Program-made: the position numbers and the translations under genes
Shown: positions 5,473 to 12,174 of the stretch, piece after piece
Position numbering within the stretch: the stretch's first letter is position 1
Layout: each line of letters starts with the position of its first letter
Source of the DNA: Desulfovibrio desulfuricans
GTDB lineage: Bacteria > Desulfobacterota > Desulfovibrionia > Desulfovibrionales > Desulfovibrionaceae
Length of the DNA: 15,509 bases
Direction of reading: 5' to 3'
NCBI GenBank assembly: GCA_003251995.1
Contig: QKDT01000263.1
Span: 1-15,509 of the forward strand
Notes under the pieces: model-generated
Databases searched by the model: none
The model's input: only the letters and a program-made list of their open reading frames with translations
What the model was told of the DNA's origin: nothing

Positions 5473-6505
5473 TTTGCTGCTTCCTTTTCCATTCCTGATA
5501 TTTCTTGTCGAAGGAATCGACCTTCATGCCGAAGTCAAGGCCCATGTCCACGAGAACACCCTTGATTTCATCCAACGACTTGCGACCAAAATTCTTGGTC
5601 TTGAGCATCTCACCTTCAGACCGCTGCACCAGCTCACCCACAAGGGCAATGTTGGCGCCACGCAGACAGTTGGTGGCACGCACCGACAACTCAAGATCGT
5701 CAATGCTCTTGTACAGATGCTCATTAATTTCGCCGCTCTCGCCGCTGCCGTGCCGCAAATCGCCAGAGACACGTTCATCAAAATTGATGAACACAGAAAT
5801 CTGGTCTTTGATGATCTTGGCACTGTAGGCAATGGCATCCTCGGGTGTGAGGGAGCCGTCGGTCCATACTTCCAGCAACAGGCGGTCATAGTTGGTCATC
5901 TGACCAACGCGAGCCTGTTCAACGGTGTAGGCTACCTTACGCACAGGGGAGAAGCTGGAATCCAGCTTGATCACGCCGATTTCTTCGGCAAGTCCCTCGT
6001 GCATGTCCGCAGGCACATAGCCCTTACCCATGCGAGCCTCAAACTCCATCTCAAGCACCACATCCTCGGTGAGGGTGGCAAGGTGCTGATCGGGGTTGAG
6101 CACTTCAACATGCTGGTTGCCCATAATGTTTCCGGCAGTAACCGGGCCCTTCTGGTCAACACGCAGGGTGATGCGTTGCGGTTCATCGGTGTCCATACGC
6201 AGGCGAACCTGCTTGATGTTCAGGATGACATCGGTGATGTCTTCAAGAACACCATGCACCGTTGTGAATTCATGCTGCACGCCGATGATTTTCACCGAAA
6301 CGAAGGCCGCACCCTGGAGTGACGACAAAAGAACCCGGCGCATTGCATTGCCGATGGTGGTGCCGTAGCCCCGTTCCAACGGTTCGCAAATGAACTTGCC
6401 ATGCGTGATGCTGGCGGTTTCTTCTTCGCGCATGATCTGATCGGGCTTTACAAGCTCTGACCAGTTGCGTGCATTTATAAGGCGCTCGCCCTGTTTTATA
6501 AGCAT
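5462..6505 (-). CDS. rpoA: DNA-directed RNA polymerase subunit alpha
   Basis: Alpha subunit: the N-terminal domain nucleates polymerase assembly and the C-terminal domain contacts UP elements and activators. The 347-residue length is normal. The assembly domain shows PLERGYGTTIGNAMRRVLLS and LQGAAFVSVKI; the linker falls around residues 240–255; the C-terminal domain has LSVRATNCLRGANIALVGEL and KNFGRKSLDEIK, carrying the Arg (R265-equivalent) and Asn-Cys-Leu helix used for DNA contact in E. coli. Start ATG 6505 is preceded by GGGGG; it lies 12 nt after rpsD. Co-transcribed with rpsD and rplQ, the usual alpha-operon order. Confidence 0.98.
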   Translation of the reverse strand: MLIKQGERLINARNWSELVKPDQIMREEETASITHGKFICEPLERGYGTTIGNAMRRVLLSSLQGAAFVSVKIIGVQHEFTTVHGVLEDITDVILNIKQVRLRMDTDEPQRITLRVDQKGPVTAGNIMGNQHVEVLNPDQHLATLTEDVVLEMEFEARMGKGYVPADMHEGLAEEIGVIKLDSSFSPVRKVAYTVEQARVGQMTNYDRLLLEVWTDGSLTPEDAIAYSAKIIKDQISVFINFDERVSGDLRHGSGESGEINEHLYKSIDDLELSVRATNCLRGANIALVGELVQRSEGEMLKTKNFGRKSLDEIKGVLVDMGLDFGMKVDSFDKKYQEWKRKQQNEA

Positions 6506-6517
6506 GCGAACCCCCGC

Positions 6518-7144
6518 TTATTTCGAGTAAAGTTCGACAATCAGCTGCTCGTTGACGGGGAACTGGATATCGTCACGCTGCGGCAGCGCCTTGACAGAGC
6601 CTTTGAAAGCAGCACCGTCGGCTTCAAGCCAGGCGGGGCAGCCACGACGGGCAATGACTTCCTGAGCTTCTGCAAGCACAGGGATCTTGCGGTTCTTTTC
6701 AGGCACTTCAATGCTGTCACCCACGCGAACCTGCAAGGAAGGAATGTTCACCTTGTGGCCGTTGAGGGTGAAAATGCCGTGCCGCACGAGCTGACGAGCC
6801 TGGTTGCGCGAGTTAGCGAAACCAAGACGGTACACCACGTTGTCGAGGCGGCGTTCAAGAATAACGAGTAGGTTGGTACCAGTGACGCCCTTCTGCATTT
6901 CGGCCTTCTCGAAGTAACCATGGAACTGGCGTTCGAGAATGCCATAAGCGCGGCGGGTCTTTTGCTTCTCACGCAGCTGGACTGCATATTCCCTGACCTT
7001 CTTGCGCGCGCGACCATGCTGGCCGGGGGCATAAGGACGACGGTCGTATGCACACTTGTCAGTGAAGCAGCGGTCGCCCTTCAGAAAAAGCTTGCAGCCT
7101 TCGCGACGACACATGCGGCACTTGGCTTCAGTATATTTAGCCAT
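6518..7144 (-). CDS. rpsD: 30S ribosomal protein S4 (zinc-binding form)
   Basis: Primary 16S rRNA binder that nucleates assembly of the small subunit body; in E. coli it also represses translation of the alpha operon. 208 residues. The N-terminus carries cysteines at 9, 12, 17, 26 and 31 (CRMCRREGC, then GDRCFTDKC), a zinc-knuckle C+ version; E. coli S4 has lost these ligands. RRPYAPGQHGRARKK and the S4 RNA-binding domain (RLDNVVYRLGFANSRNQARQ) follow. Position between rpsK and rpoA is the same as in proteobacterial alpha operons. Confidence 0.98.
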   Translation of the reverse strand: MAKYTEAKCRMCRREGCKLFLKGDRCFTDKCAYDRRPYAPGQHGRARKKVREYAVQLREKQKTRRAYGILERQFHGYFEKAEMQKGVTGTNLLVILERRLDNVVYRLGFANSRNQARQLVRHGIFTLNGHKVNIPSLQVRVGDSIEVPEKNRKIPVLAEAQEVIARRGCPAWLEADGAAFKGSVKALPQRDDIQFPVNEQLIVELYSK

Positions 7145-7191
7145 CTATCTTTACCTCTTACGGTTTAGGCGCGGTTTACGCTAGGCGCAAA

Positions 7192-7581
7192 CTAGACGCG
7201 GCGGCGCTTGGGCGGCCGGCAGCCATTGTGCGGAATGGGCGTAACGTCGCGAATGAACGCCACCTTGAAGCCGATTGCCGAAATAGCGCGCATGGCGGCT
7301 TCACGACCGGAACCGGGGCCCTTAACATAGATGCCCACGGTACGCATGCCGTTGTCCTGAGCCTTGCGAGCAGCCGTTTCAGCGGCAACCTGCGCAGCAA
7401 AGGGGGTGGACTTACGCGAACCCTTAAAGCCGCTCTGGCCCGAAGAGGCCCAGGAGACAGCATTGCCGCGCGTATCCGTAAAAGTAATGATGGTGTTGTT
7501 GAACGAAGCCTGGATGTGGGCAATGCCCACCGGCACGTTCTTCTTTTCCTTTTTCTTGACCACTTTCTTGGGTCTGGCCAT
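7192..7581 (-). CDS. rpsK: 30S ribosomal protein S11
   Basis: Platform protein of the small subunit, contacting the E site and the anti-Shine-Dalgarno region. 129 residues, normal length. Diagnostic stretches are GIAHIQASFNNTIITFTDTR, WASSGQSGFKGSRKSTPFAA and the basic C-terminus IPHNGCRPPKRRRV. I start it at ATG 7581 (MARPKKVVKKKEKK), which has GAGG 6 nt upstream; a frame from 7593 adds four residues with no better site. An unusually long 122-nt gap with three hairpins separates it from rpsM. Confidence 0.97.
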   Translation of the reverse strand: MARPKKVVKKKEKKNVPVGIAHIQASFNNTIITFTDTRGNAVSWASSGQSGFKGSRKSTPFAAQVAAETAARKAQDNGMRTVGIYVKGPGSGREAAMRAISAIGFKVAFIRDVTPIPHNGCRPPKRRRV

Positions 7582-7614
7582 AACTAACCTCAAATTGGAG
7601 CTTGTCAGATTGTC

Positions 7615-7695
7615 TTCTGCTCTAAGCAGAAAAATCCGTTCGTCCTCACGGCAGCACTATTGCTGCATCCGCTTTACAAACTGCGACAAGCGCAG
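7615..7695 (-). promoter_or_regulatory. Three tandem hairpins in the rpsM–rpsK gap
   Basis: In the minus-strand transcript, in order: CTGCG/CGCAG with a 5-nt loop (7681–7695), GCAGCA/TGCTGC with a 4-nt loop (7651–7666), and TTCTGCT/AGCAGAA with a 3-nt loop (7615–7631). All are perfect stems. All share a CTGC/GCAG core, so the arms can pair with one another in other ways. No T-tract follows, so they are not intrinsic terminators. A role in translational control or RNA processing is inferred. Confidence 0.5.
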
Positions 7696-7703
7696 CCGCA
7701 CCG

Positions 7704-8072
7704 CTACTTCTTCTTGCCTACGGCGCCGCGGCGGGGTCCCTTACGGGTGCGGGCATTGGTATGGGTACGCTGACCATGCACGGGCAAACCGCGACGGTGA
7801 CGCAGACCACGGAAACAACCAATGTCCATAAGGCGCTTAATGTTGCTGGAAATTTCGCGACGCAGGTCGCCTTCCACCTTGTAGTTCTGTTCGAGTTCCT
7901 TACGGATCTCGTTAACTTCGTCAGCGGAGAGGTCGTCGATACTACGCTCCCAGTTAACGCCGGTGGTATCCAGAATTTTCATGGCCGTAGTACGACCAAT
8001 GCCATAAATGTAGGTGAGCGCAATGTCCACCCGTTTGCCGCGAGGCAAATCAACACCTGCTATTCTCGCCAC
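7704..8072 (-). CDS. rpsM: 30S ribosomal protein S13
   Basis: Head protein of the small subunit, contacting the P-site tRNA and forming inter-subunit bridges with L5. 122 residues. Begins ARIAGVDLPRGKRVDIALTY, has YGIGRTTAMKIL and the basic end RGLRHRRGLPVHGQRTHTNA plus RTRKGPRRGAVGKKK. The start is GTG at 8072, with AGGAGA 7 nt upstream; there is no ATG in a suitable place, and the protein begins exactly where S13 normally does. It follows rpmJ by 15 nt. Confidence 0.97.
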   Translation of the reverse strand: MARIAGVDLPRGKRVDIALTYIYGIGRTTAMKILDTTGVNWERSIDDLSADEVNEIRKELEQNYKVEGDLRREISSNIKRLMDIGCFRGLRHRRGLPVHGQRTHTNARTRKGPRRGAVGKKK

Positions 8073-8087
8073 AATTAGTCTCCTGCC

Positions 8088-8201
8088 CTAGCCCTGGCGC
8101 TGCTTGTGCCGGGGGTTTTCGCAGATAACTCGAAGCACTCCCTTGCGCCGGATAACCTTACACTTGGGGCATATTTTCTTGACGGAAGGTCTTACTTTCA
8201 T
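8088..8201 (-). CDS. rpmJ: 50S ribosomal protein L36
   Basis: Smallest large-subunit protein, 37 residues. It reads [20 protein letters not shown] and then [17 protein letters not shown]. The zinc ligands Cys11, Cys14, Cys27 and His32 are all present, the C+ form. Start ATG 8201 with GAGG just upstream. It follows map after a 137-nt structured gap and precedes rpsM by 15 nt. It sits where spc meets alpha and may head an alpha sub-operon driven by the promoter inside that gap. Confidence 0.97.
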
Positions 8202-8251
8202 ACCTCATCTCCAATAAGAAACCATTGCATTGACCAAATAAAGATCCGGGA

Positions 8252-8302
8252 TGCGGCTTCGCCACGATAGAACAACAGGCCGCAGTCCTCGAAATTGAGG
8301 AC
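8252..8302 (-). promoter_or_regulatory. Two abutting hairpins in the rpmJ leader
   Basis: In the transcript, GTCCTC/GAGGAC with a 6-nt loop (8285–8302) is followed, with no unpaired base between, by TGCGGC/GCCGCA with a 21-nt loop (8252–8284). The long loop can hold an inner GGC/GCC stem. This lies downstream of the candidate rpmJ promoter and upstream of the rpmJ ribosome site. It occupies the place where alpha-operon leaders carry translational control elements in E. coli. The resemblance is positional; I do not see the S4 pseudoknot itself. Confidence 0.4.
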
Positions 8303-8313
8303 GGGAACGGAAA

Positions 8314-8342
8314 TCTTTACCCAGCTTTAACGCTGATGTCAA
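8314..8342 (-). promoter_or_regulatory. Candidate internal promoter for rpmJ and the alpha genes
   Basis: A perfect TTGACA (8337–8342, minus strand) overlaps the map stop codon and is followed after 17 nt by TAAAGA (8314–8319), a weak -10. It would start a leader of about 105 nt ahead of rpmJ. The -35 is convincing; the -10 matches only three positions. Confidence 0.4.
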
Positions 8343-9133
8343 CCTTCAATTGTGTGCCGGTTTAAACCACGGTCCGAAATGCTGAGAATCTGGGGGCCGT
8401 TTGGTGTTATGGCAACGCTGTGTTCAAAATGGGCTGCCCACAAACCATCGCGAGTTACGGCGGTCCATTGGTCATCCAGAATGTCCACTTCGTATGTGCC
8501 TACAGTCACCATGGGTTCGATGGCTATGACCATGCCATTTTGCAAGGTCAATCCGCGCATGCCAGGCCGGAAGTTAGGAACTTCGGGCTTTTCATGCATT
8601 TTCGCACCCACGCCATGCCCAACAAAACGTCGCACAACATTAAAACCGGCTGCCTCAACATAATCTTGTACTGCCGCACCGATGTCATAAACATCGTTGC
8701 CAGCCCGGGCCTGTTCAATACCAACGTACAGGCTTTCTTCAGTTACCCGCATGAGCTTGTGGGCTTCGTCGCTGACCTTACCAACAGGATAGGTGCGCGC
8801 GGCGTCTCCCACAAAACCATCATAAACTACGCCCATGTCGATGCTGACGATATCGCCTTCCTTAAGCAGCCGCGCAGAAGGAAAACCATGCACCACCTGC
8901 TCGTTAATTGAGCAGCACAGGGCGAAGGGGTAACCGCAGTAACCCTTAAACGCCGGTTTTACCTTATAGTCGGCGCACATGTCGCACGCCAACTCTTCAA
9001 GACGCATGGCCGGCAGACCCGGCTCCACCATGTCGCCCACGGCATCCAGTATGTTGGCTACCATGCGGTTTGCTTCCCGCAGGCAAGCCACTTCCCTTTC
9101 ATTCTTTATGAATGCGCCGTGATATTTTTTCAT
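8339..9133 (-). CDS. map: Methionine aminopeptidase, type I
   Basis: Cytosolic metalloprotease that removes the initiator methionine from new proteins with small second residues. 264 residues, as expected for type Ia. The di-metal ligands are all visible: Asp99 and Asp110 (IVSIDMGVVYDGFVGDAART), His173 (VGHGVGAKMHEKPEVPNF), Glu206 (MVIAIEPMV) and Glu237 (AAHFEHSVAIT); His82 in VVHGFPS is the conserved substrate-site His. Start ATG 9133 gives MKKYHGAFIKNERE; a TTG at 9166 in the same frame would add 11 unlike residues. Follows secY, as in many bacteria, but without the adk gene often found between them. Confidence 0.97.
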   Translation of the reverse strand: MKKYHGAFIKNEREVACLREANRMVANILDAVGDMVEPGLPAMRLEELACDMCADYKVKPAFKGYCGYPFALCCSINEQVVHGFPSARLLKEGDIVSIDMGVVYDGFVGDAARTYPVGKVSDEAHKLMRVTEESLYVGIEQARAGNDVYDIGAAVQDYVEAAGFNVVRRFVGHGVGAKMHEKPEVPNFRPGMRGLTLQNGMVIAIEPMVTVGTYEVDILDDQWTAVTRDGLWAAHFEHSVAITPNGPQILSISDRGLNRHTIEG

Positions 9134-9140
9134 TATACAA

Positions 9141-9182
9141 TCACCATCCGCGCTTGCGAAAATCAAAGAACATGCCAGGCAT
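9141..9182 (-). CDS. Possible 13-residue small protein/leader between secY and map
   Basis: Open frame MPGMFFDFRKRGW in the 61-nt secY–map gap. ATG 9182 has AAAGG a few bases upstream, and the TGA at 9141–9143 lies 7 nt before the map start, so ribosomes ending here could re-initiate on map. The composition is membrane- or RNA-friendly (aromatic then basic), but a peptide this short cannot be assigned. It may be only a translational coupling device or chance. Confidence 0.3.
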   Translation of the reverse strand: MPGMFFDFRKRGW

Positions 9183-9194
9183 GCCTTTGGCTTT

Positions 9195-10508
9195 CTAGAG
9201 CCTGCCGCTCTTCCGCGCCTTGGCCATTAGGCCCTGATACTGGCTGGAGATCATGTGCGATTCAACCTGATTCATGAAGTCCATGGCAACGCCCACAAGG
9301 ATCAGCAAGCTCGTGCCACCAAAGTAGAAAGGCACGTTAAAGTTGCTGATGAGCAGCATGGGCAGCAGGCAGACGAGTGAAATATAGGTGGCCCCCGAAA
9401 GGGTCAACCGTGAAAGCACCGTGTCCACATATTCTTGAGTTTTTTCACCGGGACGAATGCCGGGAATAAAACCGCCATTCTTCTTCAAATTTTCAGCCAT
9501 GTCTTTGGGATCAAAAATAATGGCTGTATAAAAATAGCAGAAGAAGAACATCAATGCCACATACAAAACGTTGTAAGCAACGCCGTGCGGCGAAAAGAAA
9601 TCCGCTGCCTGCTTCAGGTAATGATTGGTCGAAAACTGACCAATAGTAGCAGGAAACAGCAAGAGCGAAGATGCAAAAATAGGCGGAATAACGCCCGCCG
9701 TGTTCAGACGCAAAGGCAGGTGCGAATTCTGTCCACCGTACATTTTCCGTCCAACCTGGCGCTTGGCGTAACTGATGGGAATTCTTCTCTGCGCGCGTTC
9801 AACGAACACGATGGCAACAGTAACCGCAGCCATGAGGGCTATGATCACAATCGCCATAAAGATGCTCATGTCGCCAGCCTGAATAAGGGCAAGAGACTGA
9901 ATGATGCCACGGGGAATACCCACCACAATGCCGCAGAAAATAATCAAAGAGATACCGTTGCCGATACCGCGCTCAGTAATCTGCTCGCCAAGCCACATAA
10001 CCAGCACAGAACCAGCCGTGAAGGTCATCATGGTCACAAGGCGGAAATGCCAGCCGGGTGCCAGAACAACAGGCGCGCCGCCAGGGCTGCTCATGTTCTC
10101 AAGCCCAACGGCTATACCAAGCCCCTGCACCAGAGTGATGAGCACTGTGAGGTAACGGGTGTACTGCGTAATCTTGCGCCGTCCCGCCTGCCCTTCTTCC
10201 TTGGCCATGCGCTTGATATCGGGGCTGACCACCTGCAAGAGCTGGATGATGATGCTGGCCGAAATGTAAGGCATGACGCCCAGAGCGAACACCGAGACGT
10301 TGGACAGGCCGCCGCCAGAAAACATGTCAAACAAGCTAAAAAGCGTGCCGGACATGCTTTGAAAAAACGACGCCAACGCAGAAGCGTCAACACCCGGAAT
10401 GGGCACGTGAACGCCAATGCGGTAGCAGCACAAAATCAGGAAGGTCCAGCCGATGCGTTTGGTCAGCGAAGCCTGGCCCGCCATATTGTTTGCCGATCCT
10501 ACTGCCAT
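9195..10508 (-). CDS. secY: Protein translocase subunit SecY
   Basis: Channel-forming subunit of the SecYEG translocon in the cytoplasmic membrane. 437 residues with about ten hydrophobic segments. Family marks include YRIGVHVPIPGVDASALASF, the plug/TM2 region (GGGLSNVSVFALGVMPYISA), IMQL-type SIIIQLLQVVSPDIKRMAKE, ERAQRRIPISYAKRQVGRKM, LRLNTAGVIPPIFASSLLL (TM7) and KKNGGFIPGIRPGEKTQEYV in the last cytosolic loop that contacts SecA and the ribosome. Start ATG 10508 (MAVGSANNMAGQ); an in-frame ATG eight codons later is possible. The ribosome site is weak (GAG) and sits at the base of a hairpin in the 121-nt gap after rplO. Confidence 0.97.
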   Translation of the reverse strand: MAVGSANNMAGQASLTKRIGWTFLILCCYRIGVHVPIPGVDASALASFFQSMSGTLFSLFDMFSGGGLSNVSVFALGVMPYISASIIIQLLQVVSPDIKRMAKEEGQAGRRKITQYTRYLTVLITLVQGLGIAVGLENMSSPGGAPVVLAPGWHFRLVTMMTFTAGSVLVMWLGEQITERGIGNGISLIIFCGIVVGIPRGIIQSLALIQAGDMSIFMAIVIIALMAAVTVAIVFVERAQRRIPISYAKRQVGRKMYGGQNSHLPLRLNTAGVIPPIFASSLLLFPATIGQFSTNHYLKQAADFFSPHGVAYNVLYVALMFFFCYFYTAIIFDPKDMAENLKKNGGFIPGIRPGEKTQEYVDTVLSRLTLSGATYISLVCLLPMLLISNFNVPFYFGGTSLLILVGVAMDFMNQVESHMISSQYQGLMAKARKSGRL

Positions 10509-10516
10509 GAAACACT

Positions 10517-10622
10517 CGTTGCGTTTGTGCGCCTAAGGCGCAGTATGTGCGCAACGTCATTGCCCGCCGTAAGGCGGGCAATGACGCCAGTGAAAGCCGT
10601 GAGGCCGCGCTTGCGCGCGGCC
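10517..10622 (-). promoter_or_regulatory. Hairpin array in the rplO–secY gap
   Basis: In transcript order: GGCCGCGC/GCGCGGCC closed by a GCAA tetraloop (10603–10622); a perfect 14-bp stem CGTCATTGCCCGCC/GGCGGGCAATGACG with a TTAC loop (10555–10586); and a long hairpin with outer CGCAACG... arms (10550–10556 with 10517–10523) around an inner 6-bp TGCGCC/GGCGCA stem (10528–10542). The last two share bases 10555–10556. None has a T-tract. They nearly fill the gap and end at the secY ribosome site. Confidence 0.65.
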
Positions 10623-10629
10623 ACCTTAA

Positions 10630-11094
10630 TTATTCAGCGGCAGAAACCGCTTCCAGCTCAGTTACGTTGCCACCGGCCTGGCGGATCTTTTCCGCTGCGG
10701 CCTGGCTGAACTTGTGAGCCTCCACCGACAGAGCGCTTGAGACTTCGCCGCGTGAAAGCACTTTCACGGGCGCGCCCATGCGGACAACGCCGCGGGCATA
10801 CATGTCGTCAAGGGTGATGGTGGTTTTGCCCGGAAAGGCCGACACGAGCGCATCAAGATTGATGACATCGTAGGTGACCTTGAAGGGGGCGTTTTTGAAA
10901 CCGTGCTTGGGCAAACGGCGTTGCAGGGGCATCTGACCGCCTTCAAAGCCAGGGCGGACACCGCCACCAGCGCGAGCGTTTTGCCCTTTGTGGCCCTTGC
11001 CCGCAGTGCAGCCCAGACCGGAGCCAGAGCCACGGCCCACGCGACGGCGGGTCTTACGCTCTTCCGGAAAAGGAAACAGATTGTGCAGTTGCAT
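10630..11094 (-). CDS. rplO: 50S ribosomal protein L15
   Basis: Late-assembling large-subunit protein. 154 residues. The Gly/Arg-rich N-terminal extension (RRRVGRGSGSGLGCTAGKGH, then KGQNARAGGGVRPGFEGGQM) and PLQRRLPKHGF are diagnostic, as is the C-terminal KVLSRGEVSSALSVEAHKFS. Start ATG 11094 (MQLHNLFPFPEERK), 17 nt after the rpmD stop, with AAAGGA upstream. Followed by the hairpin-rich gap before secY. Confidence 0.97.
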   Translation of the reverse strand: MQLHNLFPFPEERKTRRRVGRGSGSGLGCTAGKGHKGQNARAGGGVRPGFEGGQMPLQRRLPKHGFKNAPFKVTYDVINLDALVSAFPGKTTITLDDMYARGVVRMGAPVKVLSRGEVSSALSVEAHKFSQAAAEKIRQAGGNVTELEAVSAAE

Positions 11095-11111
11095 GGTATA
11101 TCCTTTGGCCG

Positions 11112-11288
11112 TTATTCAACAACGGCAACCATATGCGGAACTTTGGCGATAATGCCCCGGATAGCCGGGGTATCCTTGAACGTCTTGACCATCTCGCGGC
11201 GCTTGAGGCCAAGGGAGTCCAGCAGCTTGCGCTGCGCAGGCGTGGAGCCAATACGCGAACGCACGAGTTTTACCTTGATTTCTGCCAT
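11112..11288 (-). CDS. rpmD: 50S ribosomal protein L30
   Basis: Small large-subunit protein near the 5S rRNA side; 58 residues, normal for bacterial L30. The sequence starts MAEIKVKLVRSRIGSTPAQR, contains LLDSLGLKRREM and ends IRGIIAKVPHMVAVVE. Located between rpsE and rplO in standard spc order, with only 2 nt between the rpsE stop and this ATG, so coupling is likely. Confidence 0.96.
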   Translation of the reverse strand: MAEIKVKLVRSRIGSTPAQRKLLDSLGLKRREMVKTFKDTPAIRGIIAKVPHMVAVVE

Positions 11289-11290
11289 GG

Positions 11291-11803
11291 TTACTTCCTC
11301 GGAGCTTCGAGCTTCTTGCCGCGCAGAGCCGAAACATCTTCGGCGCTGCGCAGGGAAACGAGGCCCTGCATGGTGGCACGAAGCACGTTGTGCGGATTGT
11401 TGGTACCAATAGCCTTGGCGAGGACGTCGCGGATGCCTACGGCTTCCATAACGGCGCGCACAGCACCGCCGGCAATGATACCGGTACCTTCAGAGGCAGG
11501 CTTGAGCATGACGCGACCGGCGCCGAAACGACCGAGCACTTCATAAGGAAGCGTACCTTCAACAAGGGCGACCTGAACGCGGTTCTTGCGAGCACGTTCG
11601 GTAGCTTTGCGCAGAGCTTCAGGCACTTCCTGGGCTTTGCCCAGACCGAAGCCCACGCCGCCCTTGCCATCGCCCACGACAACGAGGGCGCTGAAGCTGA
11701 AACGGCGACCGCCCTTGACGACCTTGGCCACGCGGTTGAGGGAAACGATCTTTTCGATTTCGCCCAACTCGTTCTGCTGAGTTTCAGTATTTTCCTGACG
11801 CAT
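11291..11803 (-). CDS. rpsE: 30S ribosomal protein S5
   Basis: Small-subunit protein shaping the mRNA entry and decoding fidelity region. 170 residues. The double-stranded-RNA-binding-like N-terminal domain shows VSLNRVAKVVKGGRRFSFSA and VVGDGKGGVGFGLGKAQEVP; the C-terminal domain shows LKPASEGTGIIAGGAVRAVM and the basic end. The loop around VKGGRRF is the site where spectinomycin-resistance changes are known in other bacteria; it looks wild-type here. Begins 1 nt after the rplR stop. Confidence 0.97.
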   Translation of the reverse strand: MRQENTETQQNELGEIEKIVSLNRVAKVVKGGRRFSFSALVVVGDGKGGVGFGLGKAQEVPEALRKATERARKNRVQVALVEGTLPYEVLGRFGAGRVMLKPASEGTGIIAGGAVRAVMEAVGIRDVLAKAIGTNNPHNVLRATMQGLVSLRSAEDVSALRGKKLEAPRK

Positions 11804-11804
11804 A

Positions 11805-12164
11805 TTAGAACTCCAAGCCGCCTTCGCGGGCGCCGTCGGCTACGGCCTTGACGCGACCGTGATAAATATACCCGTTGCGATCGAATACCACTTGATTGAT
11901 ATTCTTCTCCTTGGCCATCCGGGCAATTTCCTTGCCCACCATCTCGGCGCCGCTCTTGTTGCAGTGCAGGCCGGCTTCGGTCTTGGAAAGCGAAAGGGTA
12001 GAGGCAGCAGCTAGGGTTACGCCGTCCAGATCGTTGACGATCTGGGCGTAGATGTGCAGGTTGGACCTGAACACAACCAGACGCGGGCGCTCGAAGGTGC
12101 CGTTGACTTTCTTGCGGATACGGATCTTGCGGCGCTGCCGGGATTCGTTCTTGCTGTATTTCAT
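11805..12164 (-). CDS. rplR: 50S ribosomal protein L18
   Basis: 5S rRNA-binding protein of the central protuberance. 119 residues. The basic head MKYSKNESRQRRKIRIRKKV, RPRLVVFRSNLHIYAQIVND and the tail VVFDRNGYIYHGRVKAVADG with GAREGGLEF are typical. Start ATG 12164 with GGGGG upstream, 10 nt after the rplF stop. It sits between rplF and rpsE in conserved order. Confidence 0.97.
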   Translation of the reverse strand: MKYSKNESRQRRKIRIRKKVNGTFERPRLVVFRSNLHIYAQIVNDLDGVTLAAASTLSLSKTEAGLHCNKSGAEMVGKEIARMAKEKNINQVVFDRNGYIYHGRVKAVADGAREGGLEF

Positions 12165-12174
12165 GACGCGCCCC

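Noticed and set aside
5300..6322. Long plus-strand frames opposite rpoA, secY (9435–10709) and rplE/rplX/rplN (13539–14582)
   Set aside because: All lie antisense to unmistakable core genes; their length comes from the codon bias of the true strand.
8202..9194. Missing infA and adk as a deletion
   Set aside because: Neither gene belongs to this cluster in all bacteria; E. coli has both elsewhere, so their absence is ordinary variation.
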